34,462 nt of DNA from the IMG/VR virus record IMGVR_UViG_3300005824_000035, positions 1 to 34,462 of that record, one strand, 5' to 3'. Position numbers and translations under genes: made by a program. Shown here piece after piece: positions 14,978 through 21,578 of the stretch. How positions within the stretch are numbered: position 1 is the stretch's first letter; each line of letters opens with the position of its first letter. Source of the DNA: a virus. The notes under the pieces were generated by a model. That model was given only the letters and a program-made list of their open reading frames with translations, did not search any database and was not told where the DNA came from.

Positions 14978-15296
14978 GTTTTTTGCTCGCTTTTTTCTTT
15001 AGGCCCAAGGGCCTCGAATAGATTCGGTTTAAACAATAGTTTTTTGAAAAATTTATTAAATTTTGTTTTTCAAAAACTCTGTAAAGCACTTGTTTTTTCT
15101 TCCGGCCAACGCAAAAAAAATGAGTCTCGCTTGGGAGAGAATCCCAGGTATAATCCAAAACTCCAGCGTTTTTAGGTTTTCTTGAAATGGCGCTTTTAAA
15201 CCCATTATAACTGATTTTGCAAGTTTCGTGACCACACTGCAGATTTTCTAAAAAAACGCTATAGGCTTGCTTTATCCTCAAGAATTCTTCTCCCAT
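14970..15296 (-). CDS. Basic protein of unknown function (108 aa)
   Basis: The protein is strongly basic, especially at the C-terminus (GLKKKASKKLE), with three cysteines in the first half (LQCGHETCK) and FFCVGRKKK in the middle. A CxxxxC-like spacing is present but there are too few ligands for a clear zinc finger. Nucleic-acid binding is plausible from charge only. A good GGAGAG lies just before the ATG. It is directly downstream of recT, 12 bases away, and so is likely co-transcribed with it. Not recognised. Confidence 0.6.
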   Translation of the reverse strand: MGEEFLRIKQAYSVFLENLQCGHETCKISYNGFKSAISRKPKNAGVLDYTWDSLPSETHFFCVGRKKKQVLYRVFEKQNLINFSKNYCLNRIYSRPLGLKKKASKKLE

Positions 15297-15308
15297 GATT
15301 CTCTCCGA

Positions 15309-16193
15309 TTAGTTTTTTTTATTTTCCAGCATGGCAGCAAAATCGCTATTTTTGCCAGGAGCCTGTTCTGGGGCGCAGTCGGGCTCAACCCACTCCTCGC
15401 TCAAAAACTCAGATTTGTCTTTTTTGGTCTCATCAAAAACGCGACCATCCGAGTCAAATGCGTATTTTATTTTCTCATTTTCCTCAAAACCAAGTGGCAA
15501 AGAGTGAGAAATAAGGCTTTTAATAGCGGTTTTTTTGCCCATTGCGCAAAATTCTTTAACCCATAAGGGTGGGTCTCCGCCTCTGTTTTGCCTTTGCGCC
15601 CAACCGCGGTATTGCGCAGAATATTTTTCTCGATGTTCCAGCATTTGATTTTTAGAAAAAACGTCAAACACTTTCAATCCGTCAGAGGCGGTTGCGACCG
15701 CATAAAAATGCGTAATAGTAGATTCACTCGCCGTTGCGCAAAAGTGTGGAGTGTGCTTCAGGACTGGGGTTAGTCCAAACTCGCATTGGAAGAAATCTCC
15801 TTCAATAACTTCTTTTGCGAAAACGGATATACCGGCGCGGCGAGCCAGCAAGAGATATCCCCGGTAGGAGATTTGAAGAGAACAATACGTCTGGTCGCCT
15901 TTCGCGTATGGGATGAGATAGGCAAGCGGCGTGGGTCCGCCAACGGTCAATCCAAGCTCTACCGTCGACAAAAACGCCGAGCCAAGGCTTTGAGGCGTGC
16001 ACAAATGAAGTTTACTCTTGCCCTCAGAGTTTTGGCTTGCCTTTAAAAGATTTTGAAATTGCGCTATCAGAAATTTTGATTTTTGCTCAGAACCCAAGCA
16101 TAAAAGTTGAACTCGGCTTTTAATCTCACTGCTTTCGACTATTTTAGAGATATTAGATTTTTCTGATTGTATAGATATTTCGTTGCTTTTCAT
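15309..16193 (-). CDS. recT: RecT-family single-strand annealing protein
   Basis: The 294-residue protein has the RecT pattern: TPQSLGSAFLSTVELGL, then PLAYLIPY (near residue 90), SLQISYRGYLLLARRAG, and a conserved WVKEFCAMGKKTAIKSL segment near 215-235. RecT proteins anneal complementary single strands, usually with an exonuclease partner. The partner, a YqaJ-type exonuclease, is encoded divergently at 18536-19447 rather than next to it. Expression is probably from the operator-bearing promoter at 16257-16285, the same type used by the ankyrin genes. The C-terminal 50 residues are acidic and variable. Confidence 0.9.
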   Translation of the reverse strand: MKSNEISIQSEKSNISKIVESSEIKSRVQLLCLGSEQKSKFLIAQFQNLLKASQNSEGKSKLHLCTPQSLGSAFLSTVELGLTVGGPTPLAYLIPYAKGDQTYCSLQISYRGYLLLARRAGISVFAKEVIEGDFFQCEFGLTPVLKHTPHFCATASESTITHFYAVATASDGLKVFDVFSKNQMLEHREKYSAQYRGWAQRQNRGGDPPLWVKEFCAMGKKTAIKSLISHSLPLGFEENEKIKYAFDSDGRVFDETKKDKSEFLSEEWVEPDCAPEQAPGKNSDFAAMLENKKN

Positions 16194-16204
16194 AAAAAAA
16201 CCTC

Positions 16205-16243
16205 AATAAGTTAAGTTAAGTTAAAGTTAAAGTTAAAGTTAAA
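16205..16243 (-). repeat. Tandem TTAACT/TTTAACT repeats in recT leader
   Basis: The recT untranslated leader contains about three copies of CTTTAA followed by about three copies of CTTAA in a row on the minus strand. The ankyrin leaders carry just one of each (CTTTAACTTAAC) at the same place before the ribosome binding site. This looks like expansion of a short repeat, perhaps by slippage. Confidence 0.8.
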
Positions 16244-16256
16244 TATATTAATGAAG

Positions 16257-16285
16257 ATGGTACCCTAACAATCAAAACAAGTCAA
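16257..16285 (-). promoter_or_regulatory. recT promoter with ankyrin-type operator core
   Basis: On the minus strand, TTGACT (16285-16280), 17-base spacer ending GATTGTTAGGG, then TACCAT (16262-16257). The spacer core matches the ankyrin promoters with one or two changes; the -10 box is weaker. The TGAGG leader hairpin of the ankyrin copies is absent. Confidence 0.72.
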
Positions 16286-16373
16286 GTGTTTTTATGGATT
16301 ATTTTTTCTACTTCCTAATAGCGGCTCTGAGGAGGCTTCTAAAAAATAAATTAAATTTATTTACTTTTAGTTG

Positions 16374-16422
16374 TTGCCCTATCTGAAAAAGTGTGTATAA
16401 TAGGTTTTATGTGATCGCACAT
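16374..16422 (+). promoter_or_regulatory. Promoter with possible operator at the start site
   Basis: TTGCCC (16374-16379), 16-base spacer, TATAAT (16396-16401), facing the small genes at 16466-17354. An inverted repeat ATGTG-ATCG-CACAT at 16409-16422 lies where transcription would begin and could be a repressor site or a leader hairpin. GTTGTT overlaps the -35 region, a partial match to the operator core of the divergent recT promoter. Confidence 0.6.
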
Positions 16423-16465
16423 GAGCCGCGCCTCGGGTTTCAGGGGCACCAATCGGAGAAATACA

Positions 16466-16858
16466 ATGGCTTACCAAAATTCAAGCTACAAGGGCGATGA
16501 AATTTATAAAATTAATGCTACCGGAGATTGCGTTGTGGGAGACGAGGTCAGCTTTGAGAGAGCTAAATTCTCAGGCTCTTGGCGCAAACCTAAATTCTCA
16601 GGGTTCGAGCTTATTCAAGGCAAAATCATTAAAGATAGCTATGGCGCTGACAAACAACAGCACACGTTCACAATTGAACTGGGGGATGGCTCAAAAATTC
16701 TCATAAAGGGAAGAAATCTTTATTCAAATGGGACTTACAGAAAGGCTTGGGAAGACGAATCGCAAAGGCATGAGGTGCTGGATGAGAAACATGCAAGGGG
16801 AGATTTTGCGAGAGCTGCGAGAGCGGACCGAGTAAATAACCCTCTATGGGGGTTTTGA
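16466..16858 (+). CDS. Unknown protein (130 aa), first gene of the small-gene cluster
   Basis: I start at the ATG at 16466 (MAYQNSSYKGDEIY) because GGAG lies seven bases upstream and the promoter at 16374-16401 leaves no room for the longer frame to 16421. The N-terminal 85 residues are strand-rich (GDCVVGDEVSFERA, FELIQGKIIKDSYG, HTFTIELGDGSKILIKGRN), suggesting a small beta-barrel. The C-terminal third is a charged, Arg/Asp-rich helix (KHARGDFARAARADR). No known family is recognised. It begins a plus-strand group read away from recT, possibly early genes. Confidence 0.72.
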   Translation: MAYQNSSYKGDEIYKINATGDCVVGDEVSFERAKFSGSWRKPKFSGFELIQGKIIKDSYGADKQQHTFTIELGDGSKILIKGRNLYSNGTYRKAWEDESQRHEVLDEKHARGDFARAARADRVNNPLWGF

Positions 16859-16859
16859 A

Positions 16860-17129
16860 ATGAAAATTTACAAGGTACCTGAAAATCTTTACAATAAATA
16901 CCAAGGATGCGGTTACGCAATCGCCGTCACCAAGTCAGAACTTTTAATTGATTTTTGCTATTTTTGTCAAATTTTGGAGGATTTTGATGTTGAACAAAAT
17001 GAGGACGAAGAAAGCCTTTTAAGAAAAACAATTCAAGATAAACGAGTTTTAGAAGTTTGCGATGCCTTTTCGCCTATGGGAGACGTTCGGATTGGATTTT
17101 TATCTTGCTACGAATTTTGCGAGCGCTGA
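16860..17129 (+). CDS. Unknown protein (89 aa)
   Basis: The ATG is one base after the previous stop, with GGGGG ten bases upstream. The protein has a cysteine-rich middle (LIDFCYFCQILEDF) and an acidic stretch (DVEQNEDEESLL). It looks compact and soluble. The last 23 residues overlap a second, out-of-frame reading at 17062-17193, so the C-terminus of this product should be treated with caution. No family recognised. Confidence 0.6.
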   Translation: MKIYKVPENLYNKYQGCGYAIAVTKSELLIDFCYFCQILEDFDVEQNEDEESLLRKTIQDKRVLEVCDAFSPMGDVRIGFLSCYEFCER

Positions 17130-17193
17130 GCTTTGGGACATAGAAATAGAAATTGGAGACGCGCGTGGCGAGTTGAGCAATCTTCAAACATGA
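17062..17193 (+). CDS. Possible small overlapping ORF (43 aa)
   Basis: This frame begins MPFRLWETFGLDFYL and continues ...ELWDIEIEIGDARGEL to TGA at 17191-17193. The stop overlaps the ATG of the next gene (ATGA), a typical coupling arrangement. The residues look protein-like, but there is no ribosome binding site before the ATG. It may instead be the true C-terminus of the gene at 16860 after a frameshift or sequencing error. Confidence 0.35.
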   Translation: MPFRLWETFGLDFYLATNFASAELWDIEIEIGDARGELSNLQT

Positions 17194-17354
17194 TAATACA
17201 CAAATCAGGTTTGATAGTTTTATTTTGCTGCGAGCAGTCCCCAGACTCTGAAAATTATGCAATTGAGCTTAAAAACACAGGGCATATAGATTTTGCAAAA
17301 TGGGATTTAGAGAAATTAAAAAAACAAGCTATTAAAATTTTGAGTGATTTATAA
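17190..17354 (+). CDS. Small unknown protein (54 aa)
   Basis: The frame MIIHKSGLIVLFCCEQSPDS...KWDLEKLKKQAIKIL starts at an ATG that overlaps the stop of the frame at 17062-17193. A TTG at 17133 would add 19 basic residues. The first half has a strand pattern and the second a charged helix. Its end overlaps the convergent gene at 17349-17912 by six bases. Not recognised. Confidence 0.5.
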   Translation: MIIHKSGLIVLFCCEQSPDSENYAIELKNTGHIDFAKWDLEKLKKQAIKILSDL

Positions 17355-17912
17355 AAAAACTTCCACGCCTTCAAAAGAAAGTCCATGAAAGCAGATTTTA
17401 TAAAAAATAATTTTAACAATTTCATAGAAAACTTGGGTTTGTCCAAAGTCACTACAATTAATAATAATTTGTATTTTGGACTCCTGTAAATCCGCAAAAA
17501 AACTAAAGATTTTTTTAAGATGAAGGTTGTAAGAGATTTTTTCAGATAAAGCGAAATGTATGTCAATCCAGAGGTCTCTGGAGTTTGAAGGAATCGTAAT
17601 AATTAAATTTAGAGTTTCTTGGTTTGTTTTTGTTTTTCTGATAAAATCCCTTAACACATTTGTTTCTTGAAAAATCTCAATTTCAAATCTATGCTTTTCA
17701 TAAATTGGGAAATAAGCGTTTTCATGTTTGCTGTAATAAACTTCGAAGCGTTCCCGTAAAACCGATCTAACACCTTCCAGAACTTGAAAGCATAGACGAG
17801 TATCGTGGTTTCGAGTTCTTTTGCTGGACTGCTTGCCGGGAATATCGCCATCGATAACTTCTCTATTCCTTTTAATAATCTCAGCCTGCTTTGCTAAACT
17901 GATAGTTTTCAT
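17349..17912 (-). CDS. Unknown protein (187 aa) under the ankyrin-type promoter
   Basis: The N-terminal 40 residues are basic and helical (LAKQAEIIKRNREVI, KQSSKRTRNHD), and could bind nucleic acid. The rest alternates helices and hydrophobic strands (NLIITIPSNSRDLWIDIHFAL, KIQIIINCSDFG), suggesting an alpha/beta fold. No catalytic motif is clear. Its promoter at 17958-17986 carries the same operator core as the ankyrin genes and recT. The gene is the one nearest to the DnaA-box region, so a replication or regulatory role is possible, but this is inference. Confidence 0.68.
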   Translation of the reverse strand: MKTISLAKQAEIIKRNREVIDGDIPGKQSSKRTRNHDTRLCFQVLEGVRSVLRERFEVYYSKHENAYFPIYEKHRFEIEIFQETNVLRDFIRKTKTNQETLNLIITIPSNSRDLWIDIHFALSEKISYNLHLKKIFSFFADLQESKIQIIINCSDFGQTQVFYEIVKIIFYKICFHGLSFEGVEVFL

Positions 17913-17957
17913 TTTTTCCTCAAGTTGTTAATTCTAAATTTATTAATTCATAACTAT

Positions 17958-17986
17958 AGTGTACGCCAACAACCAGACGCAGTCAA
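17958..17986 (-). promoter_or_regulatory. Promoter of the 17349-17912 gene with operator core
   Basis: On the minus strand, TTGACT (17986-17981), 17-base spacer containing GGTTGTTGGC, then TACACT (17963-17958). It is the sixth copy of the ankyrin-type promoter. The leader of about 45 bases lacks the TGAGG hairpin. Confidence 0.74.
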
Positions 17987-18026
17987 GCCTTTTAAGATTT
18001 TTTTATTTCACTACCGGATAACAGCC

Positions 18027-18102
18027 TGTGGATAACTCTGTGGATAACCTGTGGATAACTACTTAAATTCTGTGGATAACTCTGTGTAAAACCTGTGGAT
18101 GA
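18027..18102 (+). repeat. DnaA-box cluster (four perfect, two near copies)
   Basis: TGTGGATAA, the complement of the consensus DnaA box TTATCCACA, is perfect at 18027, 18039, 18050 and 18071; TGTGTAAAA at 18083 and TGTGGATGA at 18094 are near copies. All have the same orientation and spacings of 12, 11, 21, 12 and 11 bases, so they lie on one face of the helix. This is what a DnaA-dependent origin would show. Confidence 0.75.
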
Positions 18103-18110
18103 AACCCTTT

Positions 18111-18152
18111 CCCCAGGTTCCCCCCTCGAGCTCCCCCCTCCTACCCTAACCC
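18111..18152 (-). other. G-quadruplex-prone tract beside the DnaA boxes
   Basis: The plus strand has five C runs of 3 to 6 bases; the minus strand therefore reads GGG, GGG, G6, G6, GGGG with loops of 3, 5, 7 and 5 bases, fitting the usual G3+N1-7 quadruplex rule. It is a sharp GC island in AT-rich DNA, nine bases after the last DnaA box. Confidence 0.65.
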
Positions 18153-18168
18153 TTTTTTTCTTTAAAGC

Positions 18169-18193
18169 TAACAAAATAAAAAGCATTTTGTTA
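18169..18193. repeat. Perfect 9-bp inverted repeat
   Basis: TAACAAAAT and ATTTTGTTA flank a 7-base spacer. The site is in the gene-free region between the DnaA boxes and the AT-rich stretch and could bind a dimeric regulator or initiator. Confidence 0.65.
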
Positions 18194-18203
18194 TTTGGTT
18201 GCC

Positions 18204-18216
18204 GCGCTGAAAGCGC
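18204..18216. repeat. Short GC hairpin
   Basis: GCGCT-GAA-AGCGC is a perfect five-pair stem with a three-base loop. On the plus strand an A-rich run follows; on the minus strand there is no T run, so it is not an evident terminator. Confidence 0.5.
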
Positions 18217-18449
18217 CTAAATAAGGGTAATAAAAAAAAAAGTGCTTGTCAAGAGAAAAGATTTTTATCGCAATGAATTAATTTATTTTACACATAAAAA
18301 AACATCTTGTTTTACAGATAAATCTTTGTTTTTTTATTTTTTGGGTTCGTGAAAATATTTTTAAAATCCACCAAAGAGTGACATTTTGCCCTCTTCCATC
18401 ACAAAATTTAACCGTCCTTGGTTTATCTATTTAAAAAACTAAAATAGTG

Positions 18450-18478
18450 TTGACATGCGCCCCAATAAACAATATACT
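18450..18478 (+). promoter_or_regulatory. Promoter of the YqaJ recombination operon
   Basis: TTGACA (18450-18455) and TATACT (18473-18478) with a 17-base spacer, a near-consensus promoter 58 bases before the ATG at 18536. The spacer contains CCCCAATAAACAA, whose complement TTGTTTATTGGGG loosely resembles the GGTTGTTGGGG core of the ankyrin-type promoters in the other orientation. Confidence 0.75.
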
Positions 18479-18535
18479 ATAAACACTTATTTTTGGGATT
18501 GTCCCACTAACTTTATTAATTGGAGTATTATATAT

Positions 18536-19447
18536 ATGCTTACAGAAAAACAAAAAACCCTAAGAACTCAAGGCATTGGCGGATCGGATTCAATGATCGC
18601 TTGCGGTTTTCCCAACTTCGGAAAAACACCTCTCACTCTATATCTAGAAAAAACTGGTGAAATCGAGCCCCCAGATCTGTCTGATAATTTATTTATACAA
18701 GCAGGTCACCGCATGGAGCCTTTTATTATAAAAATGTATGAAGAGCAAACCGGCACTATAGTAGATCAGCCTGAAGAGACTTTTTTTAGCAAAACCCATC
18801 CCTTCATGCTTGCTAATGTAGACGGAATCGCGCGAGTTTCAAAAAATAAAAACCAAACGCATGATATTCTTGTAGAAATTAAAAATATATCGCAATACAA
18901 CGCATCAGAATGGGAATTAGATATCCCTATCAAGTATAAATTCCAGGTCGCTCACTACCTCGCAGTGCTAGATTTGCCAAGGGCAGAAGTGGTCGCTTTA
19001 ATCGGAGGAATCGATTTAAAAGTATTTAGCTATGAGAGGGATTTGGGAATTGAACAAAAAATGATTGAGGCCGAGGAAAAATTTTGGGATTGCGTGGAAA
19101 ACAAAACACCTCCACTTCCAACAGCATTGGAAGATTTGAAATATTTAAAATTTAAAGAAGGTGAATCTATAACCGCAACGCAAAAGATTATTGGAGCGAT
19201 GGAAAAATTAAAAGAAGTAAAAGAGCAAAGCAAGATCATCGAAAAAAAAACCTCTGATCTTGAGTTTGAAATTAAAAGCTTTATAGGAGAAAATGAAATT
19301 TTGCAGTATGACGGTAAAATTGTTGCTACCCTCAAGCAACATTCGAGAGAAGGATTGGATGTATCAGCGATTAAAAAAAATTATCCTGATATCTGCAAAC
19401 AATATTCAAAAAGTTCTTCATATAGAACTTTGCGACTTGCAAAATAA
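18536..19447 (+). CDS. YqaJ-family phage recombination exonuclease
   Basis: The 303-residue protein matches YqaJ-type alkaline exonucleases. It has GIGGSD at 13-18, KTPLTLYLEKTG at 30-41, RMEP with E61, and the PD-(D/E)xK core: D96 in NVDG, E114 and K116 in VEIKN, Q137 in QVAHYLA. These enzymes digest duplex ends to give single strands for RecT. The C-terminal third (from about 200) is coiled-coil-like. I start at the ATG at 18536 with GGAG upstream; the longer frame would begin inside the promoter's -35 box. It heads the plus-strand operon; its annealing partner RecT is on the minus strand at 15309-16193. Confidence 0.9.
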   Translation: MLTEKQKTLRTQGIGGSDSMIACGFPNFGKTPLTLYLEKTGEIEPPDLSDNLFIQAGHRMEPFIIKMYEEQTGTIVDQPEETFFSKTHPFMLANVDGIARVSKNKNQTHDILVEIKNISQYNASEWELDIPIKYKFQVAHYLAVLDLPRAEVVALIGGIDLKVFSYERDLGIEQKMIEAEEKFWDCVENKTPPLPTALEDLKYLKFKEGESITATQKIIGAMEKLKEVKEQSKIIEKKTSDLEFEIKSFIGENEILQYDGKIVATLKQHSREGLDVSAIKKNYPDICKQYSKSSSYRTLRLAK

Positions 19448-19448
19448 G

Positions 19449-19832
19449 ATGAAAGTTAAAAAATCTAGGAAGGATGAAGAATTTCAAACTTGCAAAGCCA
19501 TAAAAGAGTATTTAGATTTATTGCCGGAGATAAAGCAAGTCTACTTCCATATTCCTAATGGAGAGAAGAGAAGCCCGATGGTAGGCGCACGCTTAAAAGC
19601 CATGGGAGTGCGCCGGGGCATCCCTGATTATTTTATTCCCAGGAAAAGCGGGTGTGGTCGCTGGGCTGGGCTTTTCATAGAAGTCAAATCAAAAGCGGGG
19701 AGACCAACCCAAGAGCAATTACAATTTATGAAGCAAGTTGAATTTTATGGATACAGGACCGCAGTTGTGAGGTCGGTGGATGAGCTGCAGAGGGAATTGA
19801 AATGCTACCTTTCAACAATTTTAATATTATAA
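19449..19832 (+). CDS. VRR-NUC domain nuclease
   Basis: This 127-residue protein is essentially one VRR-NUC domain: GARLKAMGVRRGIPDYF with D60, FIEVKSKAG with E78 and K80, and TQEQLQF with Q90. Stand-alone phage VRR-NUC proteins act on branched or flap DNA in recombination or packaging. The start at 19449 follows the YqaJ stop by one base, with no strong ribosome binding site, suggesting coupling. The longer in-frame start inside YqaJ is not supported. Confidence 0.9.
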   Translation: MKVKKSRKDEEFQTCKAIKEYLDLLPEIKQVYFHIPNGEKRSPMVGARLKAMGVRRGIPDYFIPRKSGCGRWAGLFIEVKSKAGRPTQEQLQFMKQVEFYGYRTAVVRSVDELQRELKCYLSTILIL

Positions 19833-20002
19833 ATGTCACTGCGCATGCTTGCATTTATTTTTTTTTGTTTTTATTTATAGAAGATTTTTTAGAAAAGCAC
19901 GCAATAGGAATTGAAAAGTTGTTTTTTTATGTTTTTCTTTTTTTCTTAAGTTTTAAAATTGGGCAGATGTTTTATATTGTCAAAGGAGGTTTGGCGAAAT
20001 GA
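19802..20002 (+). CDS. Small two-membrane-segment protein (66 aa)
   Basis: Two hydrophobic, Phe-rich segments (about 12-28 and 40-60) are joined by a short charged loop. The ATG overlaps the end of the VRR-NUC gene by 31 bases and has GAGGG upstream. The end overlaps the next ATG (ATGA). It lies among recombination genes, where a membrane protein is unexpected; holin-like or exclusion functions are possible but not shown. Confidence 0.6.
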   Translation: MLPFNNFNIINVTAHACIYFFLFLFIEDFLEKHAIGIEKLFFYVFLFFLSFKIGQMFYIVKGGLAK

Positions 20003-20640
20003 ATAATATTACTTTAAACGAAACAGCTTTAAACTTTTTAAAAATTAATTTTTTAGATTACACAGTGACGCGTAAAAAGGAAGGGAGTGCAATCGAAATA
20101 ACCTACGATTATTCTGGATTACAGAAAAATACTCGCGGAGGGATAGAAAAGAAAAATGACAAAAATATAGCACTTAAAAAAATAAAAATAGACAAAAGCA
20201 AATTCATACAACTGGATGAGGCGGCAAGAAAAATGAAAGAAGTTTTGAGTATGCCCTTTACCAAAAAAGAGACTCTGTCGAAATTAAAAAGCATCGCTGT
20301 TGAAAAATCATTTTGTAAAGAATTATTACTAGCTAGGGGAAAATTTAATCTTGCTATGCAAGAAATAAAAACTTACAAAAATAAATTTCACAAAATCCCA
20401 TTAGTTTATGGAGAAGAGTCAAAATGGGATAGAAGATTTAAAACCATAAGTCTTGGTGAAGCTTACTCGAAGTATCTTAAACTAAATCTGCCAAACCCAA
20501 AAACGTTCACCATGTTTTGCTTTTCGCTCGCGCGATCTAAATATATTTACAAAAAAAACATAAAAGTTAATTTTGATTTTTATAATTGCATGTTGGAAGA
20601 GAAAGGTTTTTTTAAATTTTTAAATGAGGTTAAAAAATGA
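19999..20640 (+). CDS. Unknown basic protein (213 aa)
   Basis: A near-perfect AAAGGAGG at 19982-19989 decides this start. The protein is very Lys-rich, mostly helical, with TVTRKKEGSAIEITYDYSG near 23-41 and ARKMKEVLSMPFTKKETL near 75-92. No catalytic motif is visible. It sits between nuclease genes and an SSB-like gene, overlapping the latter by four bases, which points to DNA metabolism. Not recognised. Confidence 0.68.
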   Translation: MNNITLNETALNFLKINFLDYTVTRKKEGSAIEITYDYSGLQKNTRGGIEKKNDKNIALKKIKIDKSKFIQLDEAARKMKEVLSMPFTKKETLSKLKSIAVEKSFCKELLLARGKFNLAMQEIKTYKNKFHKIPLVYGEESKWDRRFKTISLGEAYSKYLKLNLPNPKTFTMFCFSLARSKYIYKKNIKVNFDFYNCMLEEKGFFKFLNEVKK

Positions 20641-21128
20641 GATTTCAAAACACAGTTATCCTAGAGGGTTCTGTAACCCGCGTTATACATGAATCCGACA
20701 AAGTGATTATTTTTTCTTTGTGCACCAGCGAGTTTACATACCAGACGGATAAAAATTCATTCAAAATTCGCCCTATGCACCATCGCTGCTCAATAAACTA
20801 TGCTTGCAAAGATTTCGACTTTTTTTCTAAAAATCTTTCAATTATCATACCAAATAAAAAGCGCAAAGACGTCAATGTGAAGCTATTAGGCCAGTTGTTC
20901 TATACAAACACTTTTCGGAATTTCAAAATCCCGCAATCGGCTTGGACGCCTGATTTTCAAAAAATTATTAACGATGCTTGCTTTTCCACAATTAAAACTC
21001 TAGAATTTTCGGTTCTAGATTACCAAGATTTTTTGCCTACTGACGGGAATTGCAACGCGGATGAAAATGATTTTGAAAATTGCGAGGACGATGAAATGGA
21101 TGATGGCCAAAAAAAATTTATTAAGTAG
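20637..21128 (+). CDS. Probable SSB-like OB-fold protein (163 aa)
   Basis: The N-terminus NTVILEGSVTRVIHES followed by VIIFSLCTSEF has the strand pattern of single-strand binding proteins, and a further strand block ends in VNVKLLGQLF, matching the conserved G.L segment. The last 20 residues are highly acidic (ENCEDDEMDDGQ), like SSB tails, but end KKFIK instead of DDDIPF. It would protect single strands made by YqaJ and work with RecT. The family is inferred from pattern. GAGG precedes the ATG; the gene overlaps its upstream neighbour. Confidence 0.55.
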   Translation: MRFQNTVILEGSVTRVIHESDKVIIFSLCTSEFTYQTDKNSFKIRPMHHRCSINYACKDFDFFSKNLSIIIPNKKRKDVNVKLLGQLFYTNTFRNFKIPQSAWTPDFQKIINDACFSTIKTLEFSVLDYQDFLPTDGNCNADENDFENCEDDEMDDGQKKFIK

Positions 21129-21137
21129 GGTAAAAAT

Positions 21138-21578
21138 ATGACAGTAAAAAAATTAGACGACAAAACTGCAAAATCCTTGAGGGTGGCAAGGATTGAAAAA
21201 CAAAAAACTTACAGGTCCCGCGGGAGACCCAAAAAACTAAAAGAACTCGCAGTTGAGGAAGTTTTTAAGCAGTTCGGTGCGTACGGCTCCAAAATAAAGC
21301 AAAGTGAAATAAGGGATATTTTTTTATGCCTCGCACGACTGCCAAGAAAACAAATAGAAGAGAGGCTTGAAAGCGATCTTGAGCTGCCAATAATCATTGA
21401 GTGTATAGCGAAAGACTTTTTAGAATTTTCGCCTAGAGGAAAATTATTCAGAACATTTATTGAGCGGGAAGCCCAGCTGGCTGCTCTGGCAGAATCGGAA
21501 ACTGTGGAAACTTTAAAAATTGAGATATCAGAAGATTTAGACGAGTGCGAAGCGAATTATAAAAAATACTTGCAATGA
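21138..21578 (+). CDS. Probable terminase small subunit
   Basis: The 146-residue protein is helical and basic at the start (RVARIEKQKTYRSRGRPKK) and ends in an acidic helix. It lies directly before the large subunit and overlaps its ATG by four bases (ATGA). The order and size fit a small terminase subunit that binds the packaging site. The GRPKK piece resembles an AT-hook. No strong sequence signature is seen, so the call rests on position. Confidence 0.55.
   Translation: MTVKKLDDKTAKSLRVARIEKQKTYRSRGRPKKLKELAVEEVFKQFGAYGSKIKQSEIRDIFLCLARLPRKQIEERLESDLELPIIIECIAKDFLEFSPRGKLFRTFIEREAQLAALAESETVETLKIEISEDLDECEANYKKYLQ

Larger units (their letters stand above)
17913..18535. other. Gene-free, origin-like region
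   Basis: No credible gene lies in these 620 bases. From left to right they hold the promoter of the gene at 17349-17912, six DnaA-box-like direct repeats (18027-18102), a C-rich tract (18111-18152), a 9-base inverted repeat (18169-18193), a small hairpin (18204-18216), about 230 bases of very AT-rich DNA, and the promoter of the YqaJ operon. The combination resembles a replication origin between divergent transcription units; that function is inferred. Confidence 0.6.

Noticed and set aside
18027-18102. Repeats as a possible CRISPR array
   Set aside because: The unit is only 9 bases with 2-12 base gaps and matches the DnaA box; no spacers of proper length and no cas genes.
18143-18152. CCCTAACCC as telomere-like repeat
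   Set aside because: Only one and a half units; explained as part of the C-rich tract.
17992-18186. 64-codon minus-strand frame
   Set aside because: It runs through the DnaA-box repeats and G-rich tract and reads as their translation.
18455-18535. Longer YqaJ start at 18455
   Set aside because: It would overlap the -35 and -10 boxes; the ATG at 18536 has a ribosome binding site and the family start.
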